Origin: an uncultured Clostridia bacterium
GTDB lineage: Bacteria; Bacillota; Clostridia; TANB77; CAG-508
DNA length: 19,968 nucleotides
Reading direction: 5' to 3'
NCBI GenBank assembly: GCA_948664205.1
Contig: CAPNDH010000024.1
Location: forward strand, 1-19,968
Program-made: the position numbers and the translations under genes
The notes under the pieces: generated by a model
The model's input: the letters and a program-made list of their open reading frames with translations, nothing else
What the model was told of the DNA's origin: nothing
Databases searched by the model: none
Shown here: positions 13,261-19,968 of the stretch, in pieces
Layout of the letters: the number at the start of each line of letters is the position of its first letter
How positions within the stretch are numbered: position 1 is the first letter of the stretch

Positions 13261-15882
13261 TTATGCCATCTTTTCTTTGATTTTAACCAATGTATTTAAT
13301 GCATCAATAGGTGTTAAACTGTTTACATCAATTTTATCAATTTCAGTTGCTATTTCTGCAAGTTTGAAGTTAAACATATCTAATTGCCCTGCTGTTTGCT
13401 TTTTCTCTTCTTTTTGTATTGCCTTTTCACTTATTATACTTTTTCTTTCTAAGCTTTTTAGTATTTCATTTGCCCTTTTGTTTACATTTTGTGGTACTCC
13501 TGCTAAACGTGCTACGTGTACTCCATAGCTTTCGTCGGTTCCACCTGGAAGTATTTTTCTTAGGAATATTACGTCTTCTCCTTTTTCTTTTACTGCTACT
13601 TGAAAGTTTTTTATTCCTTCTAGTTTATCTTCTAACTGTATTAATTCGTGATAATGTGTTGCAAATAGTGTTTTTGCCCCACATTTTTCTTTATCTACAA
13701 TGTATTCTGCTACTGCCCATGCTATTGAAAGCCCATCATATGTTGAAGTTCCTCTTCCTATTTCATCTAGTATTACTAGACTATTTCCAGTTGCTTCTTT
13801 TAAGATTGTAGCTACTTCCATCATTTCTACCATAAATGTGCTTTGCCCCATACTTAGGTCATCTGAAGCTCCTACTCTTGTAAATATTTTATCTACTACA
13901 CCTATATGCGCACTTGATGCTGGAACAAATGAGCCTATTTGTGCCATTAATGTTATTAATGCTACTTGCCTCATGTATGTAGATTTTCCTGCCATATTTG
14001 GTCCTGTTATCATTGCAAGTCTTGTTTCGTTCTTATCTAAATATGTATCATTTTGAACAAAGCTTCCTGATGGTAACATTTTTTCTATTACTGGATGACG
14101 TCCATCTTTTATATCTATTATTCCACTGTTATCGACGACTGGCTCTACATAGTTTAGGTCCTCTGCTACTATTGCAAATGAGCATAGAACGTCAAGTATT
14201 GCTATTACTTCTGCTGAAGTTTGTATTCTTTTTATTTTACTTTCTATGTCATCTCTTATTTCTACAAATGCATTATATTCTAAGTTTATAACTTTTTCTT
14301 CTGCTCCTAATATTTGGTTCTCTAAGTTTTTTAATTCTTCTGTTATATACCTTTCTGCATTTGCTAAGGTTTGCTTTCTTATATACCTTTCAGGCACTTG
14401 ATCAAAATTAGATTTTGTAACTTCTATATAGTAACCAAATACTCTATTAAAGCCTACTTTTAAACCTTTTATTCCTGTCTTTTCTCTTTCTTCTGCTTCT
14501 AGTTTTATTATCCAAGTCTTTCCTTCTGTTGTTGCTTTCTTTAAATGGTCAATTTCTTCATTATATCCTAATTTTATTAATCCGCCTTCTTTTACACTTA
14601 GTGGTGGTTCATCAACTATTGCTTCTTCTATCAAATTATGAATATCTGCTAATTCATCTAGTTTTAAATATAATTCTTGTAATAGTGGTGATTTTACATT
14701 TGATAGTATTTTCTTAATTTCTGGCAATTGTTTTGCAGAATTTTTAAGTGAAATTAAATCCCTACCAGTTGCACTTCCATATGATATTCTACCTGCTAGT
14801 CTTTCTATATCATATACTTTTTTAAGTAACTCGGTTATATCTCCTCTTAGTATAATATTATCTTTTAGTTCTTTTACAGCGCCTAGCCTTTTATTTATTT
14901 CTGTAACATCTATTAATGGGTCATTTATCCATCTTCTTAAATTTCTTCCACCCATTGATGTTGAAGTTTTATCTAATACCCATAAAAGTGTTCCTTTTTT
15001 AGATTTATCTCTCATTTTTTCTGTTAGTTCTAAGTTTCTTCTTGCATTTATATCTAAACTCATATATTTGGTTATATTATACATTGTTATTTTGTTAATA
15101 TGCTCTAAGCTATTTTTCTGTGTATCTATAAGGTAATATATAAGTCCATTTATTGAAGCTATTGCTAATTTTTTGTCTTTTAAATTATCTATATCTTCTC
15201 CACTTTCATTTTTTACTACATATGCACTAGTTAATTTTTCTATATCATCCCCAAATGCATCTTCTTTTATTTTTGAAATAAATACCTCAAAACGTTCTTT
15301 TATTTTATTTATTTCTTCTAAAGAATCATACATAAATGAATTTACAATTATTTCTGCTGGGTTATATCTTGATATTTCATCTAATAATTTTGGGAAATTG
15401 TTACTATCTGTAATCTCTGTTGTTCTAAAATCTCCAGTTGAAACATCACATACACTTATTCCAAAAAATGTACCTGCTTTATATATGCTCATTATATAAT
15501 TATTCTTTTTTTCATCTAGCAAATTGCTTTCCATAACTGTACCTGGTGTAACTACACGTATTACACCTCTTTTAACTATGCCTTTAGCTTGTTTAGGGTC
15601 TTCTAATTGCTCGCAAATTGCAACTTTGTAACCTTTTTCAATTAACCTTGAAATATATGTATCTGCTGCATGAAAAGGAACTCCACACATAGGTGCACGT
15701 TCTTCTTGTCCACAAAGTTTACCTGTTAAAGTTAGTTCTAGTTCTTTTGACACACGTATTGCATCATCAAAAAACATTTCATAAAAATCGCCTAAACGAT
15801 AAAATAAAATACAATCGCTATATTCTTCTTTTGTTTTTAAATATTCTTGCATCATAGGTGAAAATTCCGCTTTTTCTGCCAT
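13261..15882 (-). CDS. mutS: DNA mismatch repair protein MutS, 873 aa
   Basis: MutS finds base mismatches and small loops and, as an ATP-driven clamp, signals for strand repair. All parts are present: mismatch-binding domain I with the Phe-X-Glu motif (Phe33, Glu35 in GDFYEMF); connector and lever domains; GFNRVFGYYIEVTK and the clamp; the ATPase with Walker A GPNMAGKST at 627-635, MGQSTFMVEM, and Walker B LVILDEIGRGTSTYDG with Asp706/Glu707, then the ATHYHEL histidine. The length and C-terminal helices are normal for MutS1. AAGGAG precedes the ATG by about 10 bases. It starts 17 bases after the Mesh1-like gene, so it is part of the miaB transcript. A mutL gene, the usual next gene in Clostridia, is not adjacent downstream. 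Confidence 0.98.
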   Translation of the reverse strand: MAEKAEFSPMMQEYLKTKEEYSDCILFYRLGDFYEMFFDDAIRVSKELELTLTGKLCGQEERAPMCGVPFHAADTYISRLIEKGYKVAICEQLEDPKQAKGIVKRGVIRVVTPGTVMESNLLDEKKNNYIMSIYKAGTFFGISVCDVSTGDFRTTEITDSNNFPKLLDEISRYNPAEIIVNSFMYDSLEEINKIKERFEVFISKIKEDAFGDDIEKLTSAYVVKNESGEDIDNLKDKKLAIASINGLIYYLIDTQKNSLEHINKITMYNITKYMSLDINARRNLELTEKMRDKSKKGTLLWVLDKTSTSMGGRNLRRWINDPLIDVTEINKRLGAVKELKDNIILRGDITELLKKVYDIERLAGRISYGSATGRDLISLKNSAKQLPEIKKILSNVKSPLLQELYLKLDELADIHNLIEEAIVDEPPLSVKEGGLIKLGYNEEIDHLKKATTEGKTWIIKLEAEEREKTGIKGLKVGFNRVFGYYIEVTKSNFDQVPERYIRKQTLANAERYITEELKNLENQILGAEEKVINLEYNAFVEIRDDIESKIKRIQTSAEVIAILDVLCSFAIVAEDLNYVEPVVDNSGIIDIKDGRHPVIEKMLPSGSFVQNDTYLDKNETRLAMITGPNMAGKSTYMRQVALITLMAQIGSFVPASSAHIGVVDKIFTRVGASDDLSMGQSTFMVEMMEVATILKEATGNSLVILDEIGRGTSTYDGLSIAWAVAEYIVDKEKCGAKTLFATHYHELIQLEDKLEGIKNFQVAVKEKGEDVIFLRKILPGGTDESYGVHVARLAGVPQNVNKRANEILKSLERKSIISEKAIQKEEKKQTAGQLDMFNFKLAEIATEIDKIDVNSLTPIDALNTLVKIKEKMA

Positions 15883-15899
15883 GTTTTAATTCTCCTTAT

Positions 15900-16499
15900 T
15901 TAAAATTCTCTTTCATTTCCAAAATAATCTTCCATTGTTCTTTCAAATACATTATTTATTCCATTTTCTAATCGTACAAATAATGGATTTTGTTTATCTT
16001 CATTTGTAATCAAACTTTTATATATGTTTCTAAAATACCACTCTTGCTTTTCTTCTCCTCTATTAAATGCTGAAAAGTCTTTATATCCTAGTTTTTTATT
16101 TTTCCTGTATATATCTTCTATATTATTTATTTTATCAGCCGTAGGTACTAGTTTTTCTGTTAATAATAGTCCACTTGTTGTTTCTATTTTATGTTTTTTT
16201 CTTTCTTCCCAAGGTTTACTTTTATCTGGTTCCGATGCCACCTCTACTAAATGGGCTATATCTTCTCCAAAATTCTTTCTTATATCTTCTAATGTAAATT
16301 TAGTATCTTCAGTAACATCATGCAAATATGCTGCTGCAATTACGTTTGGATCTGTTATTCCATTTTCCATTAGTATTTGCGCTACGGCAAATGGGTGAAC
16401 TATTTGAGGTTTATATGGTTCACTCTTTCTTGTACGTCCAGCATGTGCTAAAGTAGCAAAAATTATGGCTTTTTCTATTATATTTACATTTTCTGACAT
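15900..16499 (-). CDS. Mesh1/SpoT-type HD-domain phosphohydrolase, 199 aa
   Basis: A stand-alone HD hydrolase resembling the hydrolase half of RelA/SpoT and small Mesh1 proteins, which degrade (p)ppGpp or related nucleotides using a manganese ion. Candidate metal ligands appear in the usual order: His35 (IVHP), His60-Asp61 (AAAYLHDVTED) and Asp121 (PTADKINNI), with the Glu64-Asp65 pair after the HD motif. The stretch SEPDKSKPWEERKKHKIE and the NRGEEKQEWYFRNI region match a widespread Firmicutes subgroup usually annotated only as HD-domain protein. No synthetase domain is present. AAGGAGAA precedes the ATG. It lies 12 bases after another HD gene and 17 before mutS, clearly in one operon. Substrate is inferred from family, not shown; it may act on another nucleotide. 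Confidence 0.85.
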   Translation of the reverse strand: MSENVNIIEKAIIFATLAHAGRTRKSEPYKPQIVHPFAVAQILMENGITDPNVIAAAYLHDVTEDTKFTLEDIRKNFGEDIAHLVEVASEPDKSKPWEERKKHKIETTSGLLLTEKLVPTADKINNIEDIYRKNKKLGYKDFSAFNRGEEKQEWYFRNIYKSLITNEDKQNPLFVRLENGINNVFERTMEDYFGNEREF

Positions 16500-16511
16500 A
16501 TATATTTCTCC

Positions 16512-17090
16512 TTATCTTATTTCTTCATTCTTTTGTAATTCATTCATTTTTTCTATTAGTTTTTCTTTTATTTTATCTAATTTTTTAATTCTTTTTTCTA
16601 TGTGTTTAGGGTCATGTGCATATGCATCACAGTATTGAATATATAATAATTTTTTTGTTAGTTCTATATTGTTTTTATCTACATTATCTACATTATCTAC
16701 ATTTATTATTGTATCATGATTTTCTATTAAATAGCATATTTTTTCTATTTCTTTTTGGTTATATCCTAATCTTGTTAAAATTTCTTTAGACATTTCAGAT
16801 GATTTTTGTGGGTGTCCATGAAAATGTCTTATTTCTCCATCTTCTTGGTATGAGTGTGGTTTTCCTATGTCGTGTAAAAGAAGTGCTAACCTTATTTGTA
16901 AATCTGGCTTTGATTTTCGCATTGCTTCTTTTGTATGCTTCCATACATCATAGCAATGATGTGGATGTTTATGGTTAAAACCTTCACAATCTTTTAATTC
17001 TGGAATTATTGTAAACAATATATTTTCATCAAAATAATGAATTTGGTTTTCCATTATGATATTCTCTAATTTTTCTTTTCCTTTTTCCAT
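16512..17090 (-). CDS. HD-domain protein related to the HD region of tRNA nucleotidyltransferases, 192 aa
   Basis: A metal-dependent HD-superfamily protein. Candidate ligands: His45 or His52 (HCYDVWKHT), His73-Asp74 (LALLLHDIGKP), the RHFHGHP cluster at 88-94, and Asp155 (YCDAYAHDP). This pattern resembles the HD domain fused to bacterial CCA-adding enzymes, here free-standing, so a phosphohydrolase or phosphodiesterase acting on RNA ends or nucleotides is plausible but unproven. Residues 131-138 (VDNVDNVD) come from three perfect 9-base repeats at 16675-16701. I start at 17090, about 9 bases after AAGG; an ATG at 17099 sits too close to that ribosome site. The gene follows miaB by 18 bases and precedes the Mesh1-like gene by 12 bases. 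Confidence 0.8.
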   Translation of the reverse strand: MEKGKEKLENIIMENQIHYFDENILFTIIPELKDCEGFNHKHPHHCYDVWKHTKEAMRKSKPDLQIRLALLLHDIGKPHSYQEDGEIRHFHGHPQKSSEMSKEILTRLGYNQKEIEKICYLIENHDTIINVDNVDNVDKNNIELTKKLLYIQYCDAYAHDPKHIEKRIKKLDKIKEKLIEKMNELQKNEEIR

Positions 17091-17108
17091 TTTCAACATC
17101 CTTATTTA

Positions 17109-18521
17109 TTAACAAATTTCACCTTTTAGGTACCACATATGTTCTGATACTATTTTTAAATCTATCATATTTCCTATTAAATCTTTATTTCCTTCAAATA
17201 CTACTACTTTATTTGTATCAGTTCTTGCTGTTAACATTTCTTTATTTGTTTTGCTTACACCTTCTACCAATACTCTTTGTATTGTTCCTATGTATTTATC
17301 ATTATTTTCTTTTATTTGACTTTCTACTAATTCTTTTAGCTTATCAAAACGTTTATGTTTTATTTCTTCTGGTATTTGGTTTTCCATTCTGTCTCCTGGT
17401 GTTCCTACTCTTCTTGAATATATGAACATGAATACTTGCTCAAAATGTACTTTTTCTACTACATCTAGTGTATCTTCAAAGTCTTTTTCTGTTTCTCCTG
17501 GAAAACCTACTATTATATCTGTTGAAAATACTATGTTTGGAACCATTTTTTTCATTTTCTCTACCAAACTTAAATATTGCTCTTTTGTGTATTTTCTATT
17601 CATTAATTTTAATACATTTGTACTTCCTGATTGAAGTGGTAAATGTACTATTTTACTTACCTTTTCACAATCTCTAATTGCTTCTATCACATCGTCTGTG
17701 AAATCTTTTGGGTGTGGTGATACAAAACGTATTTTTTCTATTCCTTCTATTTTATTTACTGCTCTTAATAGTGTTGCAAATGAGTTTACTCCCTCATATT
17801 CTTCAAATTTTATTTTCTTTTCACGTTCTACTCTTAAGTATGAATTAACATTTTGTCCTAATAGTGTTATTTCTTTATAACCTTGTTTTGCCAAAGAGCG
17901 TACTTCTTCTATAATATCTTTTGGGCTTCTGCTTCTTTCTCTTCCACGTACATATGGAACTATACAATAACTACAAAAGTTATTACATCCATTCATTATT
18001 GTTACTGATGCTTTTATTTTATCATTTCTTGAAATTGGCAAACCTTCTATTATTTCACCATCTATATCTATTACATCTCTTATTTTTTTGTTTTCTTCCA
18101 AAGATTTATAAAGGTCTTGTGGTAATTTATGAAGTGTATGTGTTCCAAATATTATATCTACATATGGGTAACTTTGCTTTAGCTTTTTTACTATATGCTC
18201 TTCTTGCATCATACATCCACCTATTGCTATTATTGTTCCTTTATTTTCTTTTTGTTTTTTTACTTCTCCTACTTTTCCAAATAGTTTTTCTTCAGCATTT
18301 TCACGTACACAACATGTATTGAATAAAACTAAGTCTGCTTCTTCCATATTTAATGTCTTTTTATAATTCATTTTTTCTAGCATTCCACTTAGTTTTTCTG
18401 AATCATTTTCATTTAGTTGGCATCCCATTGTTAATATATAATATTTAAATAGTTTTCCTTTATTTATTTTATTTACTTTATCTATATATTTTAGTTCTTC
18501 TTCTATATTTATTTTTTCCAA
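17109..18521 (-). CDS. miaB: tRNA-2-methylthio-N6-dimethylallyladenosine synthase MiaB, 470 aa
   Basis: MiaB is a radical-SAM enzyme that adds a methylthio group to i6A37 of tRNAs, improving codon reading. The N-terminal UPF0004 domain binds one iron-sulfur cluster through Cys34 (TMGCQLNENDSE), Cys70 (NTCCVREN) and Cys103 (GGCMMQ). The radical-SAM cluster cysteines are 179, 183 and 186 (CNNFCSYC), followed by VRGRERSR and LLGQNVNSY. A C-terminal TRAM domain (about 405-470) binds tRNA. The length is normal. The start is TTG at 18521, about 9 bases after GGAG; an out-of-frame ATG in between would give only five codons. First gene of the miaB, HD, HD, mutS cluster, with its own promoter. Confidence 0.96.
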   Translation of the reverse strand: MEKINIEEELKYIDKVNKINKGKLFKYYILTMGCQLNENDSEKLSGMLEKMNYKKTLNMEEADLVLFNTCCVRENAEEKLFGKVGEVKKQKENKGTIIAIGGCMMQEEHIVKKLKQSYPYVDIIFGTHTLHKLPQDLYKSLEENKKIRDVIDIDGEIIEGLPISRNDKIKASVTIMNGCNNFCSYCIVPYVRGRERSRSPKDIIEEVRSLAKQGYKEITLLGQNVNSYLRVEREKKIKFEEYEGVNSFATLLRAVNKIEGIEKIRFVSPHPKDFTDDVIEAIRDCEKVSKIVHLPLQSGSTNVLKLMNRKYTKEQYLSLVEKMKKMVPNIVFSTDIIVGFPGETEKDFEDTLDVVEKVHFEQVFMFIYSRRVGTPGDRMENQIPEEIKHKRFDKLKELVESQIKENNDKYIGTIQRVLVEGVSKTNKEMLTARTDTNKVVVFEGNKDLIGNMIDLKIVSEHMWYLKGEIC

Positions 18522-18550
18522 AACATATTTCTCCTTCTATCATTTGCTTT

Positions 18551-18579
18551 ATTTTATTACATTTTACAAGTTTTTTCAA
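18551..18579 (-). promoter_or_regulatory. Promoter for miaB and the downstream cluster
   Basis: On the minus strand TTGAAA (18574-18579) and TAAAAT (18551-18556) are 17 bases apart, about 30 bases ahead of the miaB start. Confidence 0.7.
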
Positions 18580-18682
18580 GGGAAATATGTTACATTTTGA
18601 GACTTTTTAAAAAAATATTTTAATCATGTCATAAACTTTCTCTATATTTTATTCTCTCGACAAAACTTCTTATTTTTCGCTA

Positions 18683-18711
18683 TTGCAATTTCTTTAACTT
18701 TATGTTAATAT
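18683..18711 (+). promoter_or_regulatory. Candidate promoter for the Rpn-family gene
   Basis: TTGCAA (18683-18688) and TAATAT (18706-18711) are 17 bases apart. The -10 box overlaps the ATG at 18710, so if this promoter is used, translation must start further downstream. Confidence 0.45.
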
Positions 18712-19693
18712 GATTTTGTTTAGTATTTTATATTCTATTAAACTTTTAGGATATTCTTTCCTAAAATATTTTCCAAAATTCAGAAATTTTAAATATGAAG
18801 GAGATGGTATTATCAAACTATTAGAATTAAAAAACGATTATATATTTAAGCGTGTTTTTGGTTTTACTGGAAATGAAGAAATTACCAAAGATTTATTAAG
18901 TGCTGTATTAAAACAACCAGTAAATAATGTTGAGCTTAATTGCAAAGAAATACTTGAAAGAGAAGTTTTTGATGACAAACTAGGTATATTGGATATTAGA
19001 GCAAAATTAAACAACATTATTGATTGTGACATTGAAATGCAAGTGGTAGATCAAAAAAATATAGAAAAAAGATTACTTTTTTATTTAAGTAAAATGTATG
19101 GTCAAAATGTTAGAAAAGGTCAAAAATATAAAGAAACAAATAAATGTATAGCAATATTGTTTACGGATTTTAACCTTGAGAAACTTAAGCCAATAAAAAA
19201 ATACAAAACAAAATGGAATTTTAGAGAAGAAGATTATTCTGATATAATCTTGACAGATGCTATGGAAATTCATATAATAGAATTATCCAAAGTAGAAGAA
19301 TACTCAGAAAATAAAGAACTTGATATTTGGGTTAATTTTATCAATGGAGTAGGTGATTTTGATATGAGTAAAGCAAATGAACAAGTAAAAAAAGCAAAAG
19401 AAGTATTAGAAGAAATAAGTGAAAATGAACATGAGCAATATTTAGCACATTTAAGGGAAAAGTACATATTAGATCAAAATAATTTATTAAGTTCAGGATA
19501 TGACCGTGGATTTGAACAAGGTATAAAAGATGGTATTGAAAAAGGTATAGAACAAGGCATTGAGCAAGGTATTGAACAAGGATCTAAAAAACGTGAAATT
19601 GAAATAGCTAAAGAAATGAAAGAGCAGGGCTATGCAAACGAAGAAATTGAAAAAATAACAAAATTAACCAAAGAAGAAATTGAAAATTTATAA
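18710..19693 (+). CDS. Rpn-family PD-(D/E)XK nuclease / putative transposase, 327 aa
   Basis: Rpn (recombination-promoting nuclease, PDDEXK_2) proteins are DNA endonucleases found in many repeated copies in gut Firmicutes. The domain begins LLELKNDYIFKRVFGFTGNE and carries the PD-(D/E)XK core: Asp in GILDIRAKL, then IIDCDIEMQVVDQ with the Glu-X-Gln typical of the family. A C-terminal run of GIEQ/GIEK units (DGIEKGIEQGIEQGIEQG) is a usual Rpn feature, and the tail KEMKEQGYANEEIEKIT is also family-typical. The start is doubtful: ATG 18710 has no ribosome site and overlaps a -10 box, and the first 33 or so residues fit no family member. AAGGAG at 18798-18803 sits just before the domain but no in-frame ATG follows; an ATG at 18795 would fit if one base is missing near 18815-18817. 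Confidence 0.85.
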   Translation: MILFSILYSIKLLGYSFLKYFPKFRNFKYEGDGIIKLLELKNDYIFKRVFGFTGNEEITKDLLSAVLKQPVNNVELNCKEILEREVFDDKLGILDIRAKLNNIIDCDIEMQVVDQKNIEKRLLFYLSKMYGQNVRKGQKYKETNKCIAILFTDFNLEKLKPIKKYKTKWNFREEDYSDIILTDAMEIHIIELSKVEEYSENKELDIWVNFINGVGDFDMSKANEQVKKAKEVLEEISENEHEQYLAHLREKYILDQNNLLSSGYDRGFEQGIKDGIEKGIEQGIEQGIEQGSKKREIEIAKEMKEQGYANEEIEKITKLTKEEIENL

Positions 19694-19732
19694 TTCAGTA
19701 ATTATTTTAAAATACTAAACAAATATTATATA

Positions 19733-19765
19733 CGGCCCTATTTTATCCATAGGGTTGTAATTTTT
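19733..19765 (+). terminator. Terminator after the Rpn-family gene
   Basis: CGGCCCTAT (19733-19741) pairs with ATAGGGTTG (19749-19757), with two G-T pairs and a 7-base loop, followed by TAATTTTT. It lies about 40 bases past the stop codon. Confidence 0.6.
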
Positions 19766-19812
19766 ATAGTTGCAAATTTTTAGACACGTCCCAAATCTTT
19801 CCATTTCCAAAC

Positions 19813-19838
19813 AAAAAAAGAATGGTTTCCCACTCTTT
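19813..19838 (-). terminator. Intrinsic terminator after rpmE
   Basis: On the minus strand AAAGAGTGG, a GAAA tetraloop and CCATTCTTT make a 9-bp stem with one G-T pair, followed by a run of T residues. It lies 9 bases after the rpmE stop. Confidence 0.88.
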
Positions 19839-19846
19839 TATGCTTT

Positions 19847-19968
19847 TTATTGAATTCCATATTTTTTCTTAAATTTATCTGCTCTACCACCTGTTGTTTC
19901 TCTTTTTAAATTACCTGTCCAGTATGGATGACATTTTGAGCAAACGTCTACTTTCATTTCAGCTTTTA
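19847..19968 (-). CDS. rpmE: 50S ribosomal protein L31 (RpmE), C-terminal part, cut by the window edge
   Basis: The last 39 residues are visible, reading MKVDVCSKCHPYWTG, then TTGGRADKFKKKYGI before the stop. This is typical of L31, a small protein of the large ribosomal subunit. The CSKC pair is half of the zinc site found in the zinc-binding form of L31; the other pair would lie outside the window. The start codon is beyond position 19968. A strong terminator directly follows, so it ends its transcript and converges on the Rpn-family gene. Confidence 0.93.
   Translation of the reverse strand, partial: KAEMKVDVCSKCHPYWTGNLKRETTGGRADKFKKKYGIQ

Noticed and set aside
13419..14291. Several plus-strand ORFs of 80-130 codons opposite mutS
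   Set aside because: All are hydrophobic shadow frames of mutS with no ribosome sites or family motifs; the same holds for those opposite ligA, miaB and the recombinase gene.

Overview
The window is very AT-rich DNA with strong AGGAGG-type ribosome binding sites, a SigH-type sigma factor, an RqcH gene, and a miaB to mutS cluster. This fits the Clostridia (Bacillota), probably a low-GC gut-type lineage; the species cannot be named from the sequence alone.

Left part (1-5480) looks accessory. A forward cluster holds a small unknown gene, a 76-residue ORF that begins like a Nudix hydrolase but lacks the Nudix box, and an alpha/beta hydrolase, closed by a terminator. Facing it are an ORF6N-domain protein, an unknown 115-residue gene, a GC-richer repeat patch, a large serine recombinase and a small unknown gene. 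The block stops at the 3' end of a tRNA-Thr(GGU) gene, which has its own terminator and a decayed partial copy beside it.

Middle part (5481-12000) is core genome: sigH with a perfect consensus promoter, rqcH (ribosome-associated quality control) and ligA (NAD-dependent DNA ligase) followed by two unknown genes. It also carries unusual non-coding structure. A family of palindromes bounded by TGTAGGGGC lies in front of rqcH, and two copies sit in frame inside the rqcH coding region. A 309-bp nested inverted repeat fills the space between rqcH and the convergent genes downstream. ligA is split by a one-base frameshift inside its zinc finger.

Right part (12000-19968): a ToxN/AbiQ-family endoribonuclease gene with the promoter, short leader and terminator layout of a type III toxin-antitoxin locus, although no clear antitoxin repeats are visible. 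Next comes a minus-strand cluster read miaB, HD-domain protein, Mesh1-like HD hydrolase, mutS (tRNA modification, probable nucleotide hydrolysis, mismatch repair), then a small gene with its own promoter and a strong terminator. An Rpn-family PD-(D/E)XK nuclease gene with a questionable start diverges from miaB, and the window ends inside rpmE (ribosomal protein L31).

The best candidates for something undescribed are the toxN leader RNA, the 309-bp inverted-repeat element, and the TGTAGGGGC palindromes that have become part of the RqcH protein.
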